From: CAZSNT01 sp964607765
GTDB lineage: Bacteria > Verrucomicrobiota > Lentisphaeria > Oligosphaerales > JABHEG01
Direction of reading: 5' to 3'
NCBI GenBank assembly: GCA_964607765.1
Contig: CAZSNT010000172.1
Coordinates: 1 to 20,623 of the forward strand
DNA length: 20,623 nucleotides
Below the pieces are notes generated by a model. That model ran no database searches, was not told where the DNA came from, and saw nothing but the letters and a program-made list of their open reading frames with translations. Below are positions 13,481 through 20,623 of this stretch, piece after piece. Both the position numbers and the translations under genes were made by a program. Within the stretch, counting starts at the first letter, position 1. Every line of letters starts with the position of its first letter.

Positions 13481-16408
13481 CTACTCGTACTTCAGCCACG
13501 CTGTTGCCGTGGTCGCCTGGTCGACTGTCACACGGACCCAATACGCGTTGAACCCTTCAGGGAACGTGTGGGTGAGCGACTGGCCGGGCTGCACGGCGAA
13601 CTTGCGGTAGCGACACCACAGAGCGGTTCCGTCGGGGTCAAACTCGACGGTGAACGTCACCGGGGCATCGCTCGAGTGCGTGAGTGTAACCGTTTTCCGG
13701 TCGTACCCGGTCATCAGGTACGGGTCTGAGGGCACGCCGGCTTCCACGGCCGTGTCTCTCCACGGCCCTCCTTCGCCCCGCGGCTTGCCCAGTTCCCAGA
13801 GGTCGTCGATCGCGCCGCACCAGACCGCGCATTTCCCGTCGTCGCTGACCGCGACGTGTTCGTTCGCGGTGGCGAACCGTTCGGGGTCGATCCCGGTCAG
13901 GACGAACATGCCCCGGTAGCTGACGTAGTCGTGGATGGCGAGGCCGTGTGTGGCCACCGGCCGGATCTTGGGCAGTCCGCCGGCGTTGCGCGCGGGCAAT
14001 TCGTAGAACGTTCCGTGGCAGTTCACCAGGTCGCGTTCCGTGGCGATTTCGCGACAGACCCGTGCAACGGTCAAGTCCGCGGCAGCGGTCACGTCGGCAC
14101 GCGGCTTGGCGTACAACTCGAGCTCGTAGATCCGGACGTAGTGTCCGTCAGTCGCCACGAGCCGGACCCGACGCGTGGTTACGGGGCGGGCGAAGTTGAT
14201 CGTGCACGTCACCTCTCGGTTACCGCTGATACGGGCGCCGGGGATGTCGACCCACTCCTCGTCCTGCTGCATCTGGAGCGTGGCGTTGGTCACCATCGTG
14301 CCGGGCCCGCGATTGTAGCCGCTGATGATGCGGGCGCTGGCGAGGCTGCGCTCCACGCCCAGGTCCAAGGTGATCCACTTCCTGCCGCCCTCGGGCTTGG
14401 AGACCCAGCGCGACTCTTCCGTGACCCGGCCGTCGACAGCGTGGGCCGCGGCGTAGTCGGCGTGGGTTGAGCTCACCGTGACCGCAGCGCGCAGAGCCAG
14501 GTTCGGCTGTTCGTCCTCGGCGGCGGCCGGCTCGGCTTTTGCGGCTTCGGCCGGCGCCGTGCTGTAGGCGGGATTGGCAGGGAGCCGGAAGCGCTTGCCG
14601 TCCTCGGTCAGGATCAGGGAGGCGGCATCGGCCGAGATGACTTCAGCGGGCGGGGTCGCGGCCAGGACGGCCGCCATGCCGCCGGGGTCGTCGCTCCTCC
14701 TCAAATTCAAGTTGGCGTCAAGCTCGTAGTAGCCCAGCTCTTTGCCGTTCGCCAGATCGACGGCCACAAGTCCCAGAGCTCGCCGGTTCTCGCCCAGGCA
14801 ACGCATGATGCCGCCGACTGCCGCGTCCGCGCCGACGCGTGCGATGTCCGCAAACAGTGGTGCAGCCTGATGCGGTCTGTCACCGCGGTTGCTGTGCTGG
14901 AAATGGACGCTGACGCCCGTTGCCGCCCGGTCGGTGCGAACACGGACCCATGCGCCCCTGGCATCGGTGTCGAACACGTGGTGCTCGCTTCCGTGCGCCG
15001 GGACGGTGAGCCGGCGCAGCCCGGACCATTGCGCATTGCCGTGGCGGTCGATCTCGAAGATGAACGTGACCGCGTTGTCCGTTGTGTGAGACAGGGTCAC
15101 CATCCGGTGATCATAGCCGTCAAAAAGGTACGGATCGCTCGGTGTGTCGGCTGCCACATCTTCACGCAGCCACACCGCGCCGCGGCCAAGCGCCGGGCCG
15201 AGCCGGTCGAGGCGCTCGGGGGCGATGAACCACAGATTCGAGTTGGACTGGCCCGGTGCTCCGTGCCGGCTCTTGAAAGGGCGCGTGTTGAGGAACTCCT
15301 TCTGGGCCGAGTCGTCGCAGCCCAGCACGATCCGGTCGCGCCAGCGGCAGAAGTCCCCCACAACTTTGAGGTAGTTGGAGCGCGGCGAGACACCCGCGGA
15401 GCTGCGGCGAGAGAAGGTCTTCGGGAAGCGCCAGAACGTGCCGTGCATGGTCGCGAGCATATCCTGCTCGCCGATATCGCGGATACGGGGCCATTCCGTG
15501 TTCCAACCGTGGGCACCGTCATAGCTGTGACTGGCCTTGGGCAGGCGGTAGGTGTGCCACGTGCCGTTGTCCAGAAGCACGAGCAGCAGTGAGCGGTGGT
15601 CCCAGCCGAGCGCCCACAGTGGGTCTGTGTCCACGTTCACGTTGCCGCTCAGATCGCCGGGGCCGCGGACCGCGGTGAACTGGTTTCGGCGCACCAGCTG
15701 CCAGTCGCCCTTCCCGCGCCACTCGGCCAAGGCGCCGGACACGGTTGTCGGGTCCCGCTGCGCCTTGCCGCCGTGCTCGCCGTTGTTCGAGTAGACCAGG
15801 CGGCCCTGGCCGCTGAAAAGCCCTTTGCCGTGGTAGCCCGGGAGCTTGCTGCGGATTGCGTCGGCGGGCAGATCGAGCCCGGACGTGTTGCGGATGTTGC
15901 CGTCCCGGATGAGTTCGGTCACTGCCAGCGTGTTTACGTTGATCTCGTAAAGCCCCTCCTCCATGGTCGCCATGTAGATCATACTCGCCGGGTCGGTCAA
16001 GTGGCGTGCCGCGCCGGTCAGGCGTCCCGGCATGACCTCCCAGGGAATGGTTCGGACGTTGCCGGTGGCATCAATGGCGTGATAGCCGATGAACAGCTGC
16101 TGCGACTCGCGGTGGATCATGCGGTTCGCGTGCGTGCCGCCCAGGCTCTCCGGGCGTACAATCTGCTCGAGCTCGGGCGTGATCTCGTAGAGTCTGTCGC
16201 TCGAGCCTTTGATCCGGTGCGGCCCGTACGTGATTACCCACAGCCGTTCGGCCCACGGCACCACGGCGCCCGTGCCGCACTCGCCTTCAGTGTTGTACAT
16301 GGCCAGGTGCGGGTAGACGCCGCTCACGCAGCGTCTCTCGGCAGTTCGGGCCGTGGGCGTGGCGACAACAATGGCGGTCAGCAGCAGGACGGTGGGCGAT
16401 AGTCTCAT
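13481..16408 (-). CDS. Large exported protein with duplicated module and F5/8C domain
   Basis: This 975-residue protein has a signal peptide (residues 1 to about 23). Residues 30-320 look like a beta-propeller-type or repeat beta region (YEITPELEQIV, GLYEINVNTL), which is inference. A module of about 180 residues occurs twice, at about 321-503 and 797-973. Matching blocks are MHGTFWRFP / CHGTFYELP, SDPYLFDGYD / SDPYLMTGYD, VTLSHTTDNAVTF / VTLTHSSDAPVTF and AWVRVRTDRA / YWVRVTVDQA. Between the copies lie an Ala/Glu/Pro linker (617-634) and an F5/8-type-C (discoidin, CBM32-like) domain at about 635-767 (NLALRAAVTVSS, HAVDGR, WVSKPEGGRKWITLDLG). It is probably a periplasmic or surface glycan-binding protein. 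AGGAG precedes the ATG. It lies 31 bp after the FAD oxidoreductase and is probably co-transcribed with it. Confidence 0.85.
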   Translation of the reverse strand: MRLSPTVLLLTAIVVATPTARTAERRCVSGVYPHLAMYNTEGECGTGAVVPWAERLWVITYGPHRIKGSSDRLYEITPELEQIVRPESLGGTHANRMIHRESQQLFIGYHAIDATGNVRTIPWEVMPGRLTGAARHLTDPASMIYMATMEEGLYEINVNTLAVTELIRDGNIRNTSGLDLPADAIRSKLPGYHGKGLFSGQGRLVYSNNGEHGGKAQRDPTTVSGALAEWRGKGDWQLVRRNQFTAVRGPGDLSGNVNVDTDPLWALGWDHRSLLLVLLDNGTWHTYRLPKASHSYDGAHGWNTEWPRIRDIGEQDMLATMHGTFWRFPKTFSRRSSAGVSPRSNYLKVVGDFCRWRDRIVLGCDDSAQKEFLNTRPFKSRHGAPGQSNSNLWFIAPERLDRLGPALGRGAVWLREDVAADTPSDPYLFDGYDHRMVTLSHTTDNAVTFIFEIDRHGNAQWSGLRRLTVPAHGSEHHVFDTDARGAWVRVRTDRAATGVSVHFQHSNRGDRPHQAAPLFADIARVGADAAVGGIMRCLGENRRALGLVAVDLANGKELGYYELDANLNLRRSDDPGGMAAVLAATPPAEVISADAASLILTEDGKRFRLPANPAYSTAPAEAAKAEPAAAEDEQPNLALRAAVTVSSTHADYAAAHAVDGRVTEESRWVSKPEGGRKWITLDLGVERSLASARIISGYNRGPGTMVTNATLQMQQDEEWVDIPGARISGNREVTCTINFARPVTTRRVRLVATDGHYVRIYELELYAKPRADVTAAADLTVARVCREIATERDLVNCHGTFYELPARNAGGLPKIRPVATHGLAIHDYVSYRGMFVLTGIDPERFATANEHVAVSDDGKCAVWCGAIDDLWELGKPRGEGGPWRDTAVEAGVPSDPYLMTGYDRKTVTLTHSSDAPVTFTVEFDPDGTALWCRYRKFAVQPGQSLTHTFPEGFNAYWVRVTVDQATTATAWLKYE

Positions 16409-16439
16409 TGTTCTCCTCCGTGGTGTTTCGAAGTTTGTC

Positions 16440-17810
16440 TCACAGTTTGTTCGTGCGTCGGATGTCGTTTTCGCTCAGTATCCCGTCGCGGCTGCGGATG
16501 GTGGCACGGAGCTTGTCAACGTCGAGGGCGCGCGGGGTCACGTCATGCTCCAGCGACTGGGCGGCGGCTATCCCGGCGGCTTCGCCCATGGCGATACAGG
16601 GCACCATCACACGGATCGAGCCGAGCGCGATGTGCGTGCAGCTGACGCAGCGCCCCGCGGTCAACAGGTTGTCGATCGTGAGCGGCACCAGGCTCCGGTA
16701 CGGAATGTGGTACTTGAACCCTCTCGGCGGGCGCCAGCAGGTGGGACTCATTCCGGGACCGTCGATGTTGTGGATGTCCACAAAGAACGAGCCGTAACAG
16801 ATGCCGTCGTCGAACTCGCGCTGTGCCTTGATATCGTCCTCCGTCAAGACGACCTCGCCCATGATGCGGCGACTCTCACGCAGCCCGACCGTATTGGGCG
16901 TCGACACCATGTAGCAATTCTCCATTCCCGGGATGACTTTGCGGTACACGTCGATGGTGGCGTACGCCTGCCGCCGTCCCTCCATGGTGGCGCGGGTCAG
17001 GTCGGCCGCCTTGGTCGTGTCGATGTGAATGACATGGGTGAAGTTCACGCCCACCCAATCCGGCCGAGACGGCGTCCACCACCAACCCATGTTCCCGGTC
17101 TGGAACGGTTCCATGTCGCCGTTGCGGATTGCCTCGGCGTAGACGTGGTTGAGCTTGAAACCGTCCCCGGGATGCTTGCGCACGTGCTCGGCCTTGAACT
17201 GGTTCACGCGTTGCCAGTCCACGCCGCCGATGGTAAACATGAGCGTTACGGGCTGGCACTTGTGGTCCGAGGGACGTCCGACCTCGAACGGGCAGCCGGC
17301 GGATGCGGCGACATCGCCGTCGCCGGTGCAGTCCACCACACGCTTCGCGGCGACCGCGCGGCGGCCGTCTTTGCTCTGGATGACCACGCCGCGTATGCCG
17401 TTGTCCCGCACGATCGATTCGCAGAAGAACGTGTGATACAGCACGTCGATGCCCGCTTCCCGCGCTTTGCGGTCGAGGATGTACTTCAAGCGCTCCACCT
17501 CGAACCAGACACCATGAGAGCTGCGTTGGGCAACCTGCTCCCGGACAAGGGCATCGGCGATCTCATTCGCGATGCCGCCGACGATCCGGCGGCCCGTGCC
17601 CGCCTCGTCGTACTTCGATATGTGACCGTGCCCACCCGCGGTTGCGACGCCGCCCAGGCAGTTGAACTGCTCGACCACGAGCGTCCGGGCGCCGCTCCGG
17701 GCCGCGGCGAGCGCCGTGCCGACCCCGGCCGGCCCGCCTCCGACCACGACGACGTCATACTCGGCGACAACCGGGATGTCGCGGGCTTCTTCTCGGTGGG
17801 TGTCCGCCAT
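16440..17810 (-). CDS. FAD-dependent oxidoreductase (FAD_oxidored family)
   Basis: This 456-residue flavoprotein has an N-terminal dinucleotide fold (VVVVGGGPAGVGTA at about residues 20-33, acidic end of strand 2 at E47, then NCLGG). A mid-sequence VVDCTGDGDVAASAG and a C-terminal FAD-binding block (LLTAGRCVSCTHIALGSIRV then AMGEAAGIAAA, near residues 390-425) match PF12831. Members are common in carbohydrate-use loci of Planctomycetes, Lentisphaerae and Bacteroidetes, usually with unknown substrates; oxidation of a sugar or sugar derivative is a reasonable guess. No signal peptide is present. GGGAG stands before the ATG at 17810. It is followed after 31 bp by the large exported protein and preceded by the IclR regulator on the same strand, separated by 132 bp that include a hairpin. 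Confidence 0.9.
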   Translation of the reverse strand: MADTHREEARDIPVVAEYDVVVVGGGPAGVGTALAAARSGARTLVVEQFNCLGGVATAGGHGHISKYDEAGTGRRIVGGIANEIADALVREQVAQRSSHGVWFEVERLKYILDRKAREAGIDVLYHTFFCESIVRDNGIRGVVIQSKDGRRAVAAKRVVDCTGDGDVAASAGCPFEVGRPSDHKCQPVTLMFTIGGVDWQRVNQFKAEHVRKHPGDGFKLNHVYAEAIRNGDMEPFQTGNMGWWWTPSRPDWVGVNFTHVIHIDTTKAADLTRATMEGRRQAYATIDVYRKVIPGMENCYMVSTPNTVGLRESRRIMGEVVLTEDDIKAQREFDDGICYGSFFVDIHNIDGPGMSPTCWRPPRGFKYHIPYRSLVPLTIDNLLTAGRCVSCTHIALGSIRVMVPCIAMGEAAGIAAAQSLEHDVTPRALDVDKLRATIRSRDGILSENDIRRTNKL

Positions 17811-17884
17811 TGTCCGCTCCCGTCCGGGTCTGCTGCTATTGAGTCCATTCCAGGAAGTCTGGAAACGCTCGGTTCTGGATGTAC

Positions 17885-17905
17885 GGCGGTCAGGCCGTGA
17901 CCGCC
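17885..17905. repeat. Hairpin between IclR and oxidoreductase genes
   Basis: GGCGGTCA (17885-17892) and TGACCGCC (17898-17905) form a perfect 8-bp stem with a five-base loop, just after the IclR stop in the minus direction. No T-run follows, so terminator function is uncertain. It could also be a protein-binding site upstream of the oxidoreductase gene. Confidence 0.5.
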
Positions 17906-17942
17906 TCCCGCAAGCTACCGTGCCGCTCGGGGGCCGCGCGGC

Positions 17943-18683
17943 CTACTTGCGGCTGTGCGGCGGGCCGCCCTGACCACCTCCCTCAATCTCCGCGACTGTC
18001 TCGCGCAGCGCAGCCACGCGTGTCTCCGTGTCCACCTTCCCATCGGGGCCGGCAAGGGCAACCGCCGCGTACGGTGGTGTGCCAAAGCAGACTCCCACCG
18101 TGGTCCCGCCCGGCGTGGGCACGACAGCGTATCCCTGCTCCCGGACCATCCGAAGCTCCGCCCCCAATGCTGTGACGTCCGGAAAACCGGGGATCCGCCG
18201 GCCCTCGTAGACCTCACGCGTTTTCCGGACATCACACGCCGCGAGCAGCGCCATACCGATCCCGGACCGCGTGGCGGGGTACAGCGCGGTACGCCCCAGG
18301 GCTTCCGCCGTGCCGAGACCCGGGCGCCAGTAGTAGAGGTACGACACACTGTCGCGCCAGAGCACACCCATCGCGACGATCAGCCGCAGTCGCGAAAGCT
18401 GTTCCAGGGGACCGACTGCACGTTGAACGAGGCCCGAGGCGAACAGGCTCTGCGCCGCGAGCACGTGCATGCCGGGGCCGGCTGCATACTTGCGGTCGCG
18501 CGTCTGGTAAACGACGCCCAGGAACGCCAGGGTCTTGAGGAGGCGATTGACGCGGGTGAGCTCCAGGCCAAGGCGTCGCGCCACGTCGCTGCAGGCGACG
18601 GGCTCGCGGCTGACGGCCACTGCCTGCATCACGGCGAGTCCATCGATCAGGCTCTTGTTCGGTTGCGCGGGCGCCCTGCTCAT
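17943..18683 (-). CDS. IclR-family transcriptional regulator
   Basis: This 246-residue protein has normal IclR length. An N-terminal winged helix-turn-helix (about residues 10-65: VACSDVARRLGLELTRVNRL, then LGVVYQTRDRKYAAGP) is followed by an IclR effector domain (about 75-235: LGRTALYPATRSGIGMALLA, MVREQGYAVV). The start at 18683 puts the winged helix at the usual distance from the N-terminus; an in-frame ATG 141 bp earlier would add low-complexity residues and lie upstream of a consensus promoter. Such regulators sense small metabolites and control catabolic genes. It lies between the oxidoreductase/exported-protein pair and the divergent URO-D-like pair, so it probably controls one or both and itself. 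Confidence 0.9.
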   Translation of the reverse strand: MSRAPAQPNKSLIDGLAVMQAVAVSREPVACSDVARRLGLELTRVNRLLKTLAFLGVVYQTRDRKYAAGPGMHVLAAQSLFASGLVQRAVGPLEQLSRLRLIVAMGVLWRDSVSYLYYWRPGLGTAEALGRTALYPATRSGIGMALLAACDVRKTREVYEGRRIPGFPDVTALGAELRMVREQGYAVVPTPGGTTVGVCFGTPPYAAVALAGPDGKVDTETRVAALRETVAEIEGGGQGGPPHSRK

Positions 18684-18686
18684 TAT

Positions 18687-18703
18687 ATTGCTATTATAGC
18701 AAT
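18687..18703. promoter_or_regulatory. Palindromic operator candidate over the -10 box
   Basis: ATTGCTATTATAGCAAT is an inverted repeat with 7-bp arms and a three-base spacer, centred on the -10 box of the IclR promoter. IclR-family proteins bind short palindromes and often repress their own gene, so it is a plausible autoregulatory operator. Binding is inference. Confidence 0.6.
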
Positions 18704-18721
18704 GCGTGCCCGGCGTGTCAA
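18693..18721 (-). promoter_or_regulatory. Consensus sigma-70-type promoter of the IclR gene
   Basis: On the minus strand TTGACA (18716-18721) and TATAAT (18693-18698) are both perfect and exactly 17 bases apart. The ATG of the IclR gene starts only nine bases after the -10 box. Transcription would therefore begin within about 1-3 bases of the start codon, giving a nearly leaderless mRNA with no ribosome site. Confidence 0.85.
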
Positions 18722-18974
18722 GGAGGCGGGACGCGCGGTTCGTGGCGGCAGCAGCGGAGCTACGCCCGGGCAGGCTGCCGCAGCGCGACGCTCCGCGGTC
18801 GCGTGTCCCCTCGTTCGACGGCACCGGCCCGGATACTCCGCCGCGGAGCGCGGAGCTACGTCCGGACAGGATACTGCGCCGCGGAGCGCGGTGCTACAGC
18901 CTCGGCCGGTGGTCGGGAGCACGGCTGTGACGTATATTCGCGCTTGACCGTACAACAGCGAGGAATGCGGATTA

Positions 18975-19175
18975 ATGGCGCGGAACAAGCTTGGCGAGAC
19001 CTACAACATCTTCATTGACAACGTCCTTTCCCGCGCCGAAACAATCGTGAAAATCCAAGGCTCTCTCAAGGATGCCACCATCCGCAACGTCGTCGGCTAC
19101 GACGGGTGCAAGCGGACAGTGGAGACCGGCACGATGCCCACTGAGAATGTCATTGTGGAGGCCCAGCTGTTCTGA
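18975..19175 (+). CDS. Small protein of unknown function (66 aa)
   Basis: This 66-residue protein is unrecognised. It has no signal peptide or membrane segment and is of mixed charge; the alternation in VKIQGSLKDATIRNVVGYDG suggests beta structure. Two features support a real gene: GAGGA about ten bases before the ATG, and a 26-bp gap before the next gene, which has its own ribosome site. Its codon usage and composition look protein-like rather than repeat-derived. It is probably co-transcribed with the URO-D-like gene and may be a partner or regulator of it. Confidence 0.6.
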   Translation: MARNKLGETYNIFIDNVLSRAETIVKIQGSLKDATIRNVVGYDGCKRTVETGTMPTENVIVEAQLF

Positions 19176-19201
19176 CCGTTCGACACAGGGAGAAAGCACA
19201 C

Positions 19202-20380
19202 ATGGACCGCATACCTGCCGCTGATCGAGAGGTCCTTCGCGACCTGGCCCGTCAGACTGTTGAAGCCGCGGCCGAGCCGGTGAACGAGCAGCGTCGCAAA
19301 TTCCGCCGCGCCGTGGAGAACATGGAGGCGGGGCGTCCGGTCATCAGCATTTTCCAGGAGCCCTGGAACGAACTGGAACTCAGCGGCGAACTGGGGCTGC
19401 AGTGCGAGCACGGTTTCTGCCGCGGTATCGAGCGCGGCATGCGGCGTACACTGTACAAGTGGCGTCATTACCCGGGTGACATGACCATCGGCACGACGCT
19501 GGCACAGCCGTTGTGTATTCGGGACACAGGCTTTGGCATCGAAGAGAAGGTCGACTTCGAGAAGATGGACCCGACCAGCAGCATTCGTTCCCGGCACTTC
19601 CACATCCAGATTGCGGACGAAGCGGACATCGCCAAGATCAAGAAACCGGTCATCACGCACGACGAAACGGCGACCGAGGAGCAGTTCCAGGCACGCAGCG
19701 AGATCTTCGACGGGTTGCTTACCGTGCACAAGCGCGGCATCGGTGGGTTCTGGTTCGCGCCGTGGGATCAGATTGTGCGCTGGACGGGCGTGCAGGAGGT
19801 GCTGATGGACCTGGTCCTCCGTCCGGACTACGTGCACAAGCTCGTGAGTCACTTGGTGGATTGCTGGCTGTCGCGTGTCGATCAGCTCGAGGAGCAGGGC
19901 TTGCTGGCCTGTGCGGCCAACGAGATGGGCGTGTCCGGCGCGGCGCAGATCTTCTCGGAAGTCTCACCCGAGATGCACGGCGAGTTTGCGTTGCAGCACG
20001 AGGCGCGTTTCTACAAACGCTTCAAACGCGTGCACTACGGGTGCTGCGAACCGTTGCACAACAAGGTCGATATCTGTGCTGAGTACCTGCCGAACATGTA
20101 CCAGATATCCATGAGTCCGTGGGTTGATTTCGAGACGGGCGCTCGGAAGGTGGGGAGCCGCTTCATTTTTGGCTGGCGCCCGAACCCTGCGTTTCTCGCT
20201 CACGACCACTGGGACCGGGACTTCGTGCGCAGTTACCTGGAGGAGAAGCTGGCGATCGCGCACGAACACGGCTGCACCGTGGCCATCTACCTGAAAGACA
20301 TCAGCACGATCCACCGTGAGCCGCAGCGCTTGGACGATTGGAACGCAATCGCCAAAGAGTGCGTTGCCAAGTACGAATAA
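19202..20380 (+). CDS. Uroporphyrinogen decarboxylase-like (URO-D/MtaA superfamily) protein
   Basis: This 392-residue protein has the general plan of the URO-D superfamily, which includes HemE and the MtaA/MtbA corrinoid methyltransferases. Recognisable parts are FQEPWNEL near residues 51-58, FWFAPWDQI near 183-191, the conserved VHYGCCEPLHNKVDI near 278-292 and the following ISMSPWVD. The Cys-Cys after YG could take part in metal or cofactor binding, but this is inference. It lacks the usual HemE N-terminal substrate motif as far as I can see, so it is not a housekeeping haem enzyme. Related proteins are common in PVC-bacteria catabolic loci. GGGAG precedes the ATG at 19202. Its position divergent from an IclR gene suggests regulated, substrate-specific use. 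Confidence 0.8.
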   Translation: MDRIPAADREVLRDLARQTVEAAAEPVNEQRRKFRRAVENMEAGRPVISIFQEPWNELELSGELGLQCEHGFCRGIERGMRRTLYKWRHYPGDMTIGTTLAQPLCIRDTGFGIEEKVDFEKMDPTSSIRSRHFHIQIADEADIAKIKKPVITHDETATEEQFQARSEIFDGLLTVHKRGIGGFWFAPWDQIVRWTGVQEVLMDLVLRPDYVHKLVSHLVDCWLSRVDQLEEQGLLACAANEMGVSGAAQIFSEVSPEMHGEFALQHEARFYKRFKRVHYGCCEPLHNKVDICAEYLPNMYQISMSPWVDFETGARKVGSRFIFGWRPNPAFLAHDHWDRDFVRSYLEEKLAIAHEHGCTVAIYLKDISTIHREPQRLDDWNAIAKECVAKYE

Positions 20381-20450
20381 CCCGGAATGGTATGAGTTGA
20401 GGTCCCAAGAAGCGCTGTAGGCCTGCGACCCCATCCACCTTGCGTGGGTG

Positions 20451-20581
20451 GTGAGCGAGATTGGTCCCTTGGACGACCAGCGTTGGCCTCCCTCCGCGTC
20501 CCTCACGGCGGACGCGTCCGCCGTGAGGGACGCGGCAGGAAAGGGGGTGGGGCCCCTGCGTGCGGGAGCAATCTCGCTCAC
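20451..20581. repeat. Nested inverted repeats with a perfect 42-bp palindrome
   Basis: 20494-20535 is a perfect palindrome with 21-bp arms and no loop, centred between 20514 and 20515. It is enclosed by a second inverted pair: GTGAGCGAGATTG at 20451-20463 and its complement at 20569-20581. The stretch 20381-20623 has no supportable gene. It may be a cruciform-forming intergenic element, a bidirectional terminator, or the end of a non-autonomous mobile element that continues beyond the window. Confidence 0.85.
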
Positions 20582-20623
20582 CCACGGCACGAGGCCTGGG
20601 ACGACGATTTGGGGTTGGTGGAT

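Larger units (their letters stand above)
18684..18974. other. 291-bp divergent intergenic region with dispersed repeats
   Basis: Apart from the IclR promoter, this gap contains two copies of a 30-bp GC-rich repeat at 18831-18860 and 18869-18898 that differ at three positions. Both contain a GC-rich inverted core (CTCCGCCGCGGAG in the first copy). A shorter related stretch (GCGGAGCTACG) lies near 18755-18765. I found no convincing plus-strand promoter for the 66-residue gene and no additional coding region. Confidence 0.65.

Noticed and set aside
16353..17900. Plus-strand 515-codon frame opposite the FAD oxidoreductase
   Set aside because: Shadow of the conserved flavoprotein; no recognisable domain.
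17885..17905. Rho-independent terminator of the IclR gene
   Set aside because: The stem is good but there is no T-run on either side, so it is listed only as a hairpin.

Overview
The window is high-GC bacterial DNA, densely coded on both strands, with good Shine-Dalgarno sites before many starts and small hairpin or repeat elements in most gaps. Two sulfatases, a PmoA-like (DUF6807) exported protein, an exported F5/8-type-C protein, an FAD oxidoreductase and a uroporphyrinogen-decarboxylase-like protein together suggest a PVC-type, polysaccharide-degrading bacterium (Lentisphaerota, Kiritimatiellota or Planctomycetota). That assignment is inference from gene content. No rRNA, tRNA, CRISPR array or transposase was seen.

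Left half (278-8827, all minus strand, read right to left): a compact cluster of eight genes. They encode a DUF350 multi-spanning membrane protein, a Ser/Gly-rich lipoprotein, an unrecognised acidic protein, an arylamine N-acetyltransferase-fold protein with a long N-terminal extension, a membrane-anchored staphylococcal-nuclease-like protein, a two-TM potassium channel with an RCK domain, carboxynorspermidine decarboxylase (NspC), and a DUF3326 protein. Genes abut or overlap (ATGA junction at 5941-5944; 8-bp overlap at 3809-3816), except for a 105-bp gap at 4427-4531 and a tandem 14-bp repeat wedged between the channel gene and nspC. The combination of DUF350, lipoprotein, ion channel and polyamine enzyme suggests an envelope or polyamine-linked module. 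It is the best candidate here for an undescribed system.

Middle (8828-13461): a 346-bp divergent gap, then plus-strand genes for a sulfatase without a signal peptide, an exported DUF6807/PmoA-like protein, and a second signal-less sulfatase with an unusual C-S-P-Y-R active-site motif. Between the last two lie two tandem 108-bp units, each carrying a hairpin with 28-bp arms.

Right (13481-20380): on the minus strand an FAD-dependent oxidoreductase is followed by a 975-residue exported protein whose roughly 180-residue module is duplicated around an F5/8C domain. Upstream is an IclR-family regulator with a consensus promoter, a palindrome over its -10 box and almost no 5' leader. Divergent from it on the plus strand are a 66-residue unknown protein and a URO-D-like protein. 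This half looks like a regulated catabolic locus for a sulfated or modified carbohydrate. The last 243 bp hold no gene but contain a perfect 42-bp palindrome flanked by further inverted repeats.
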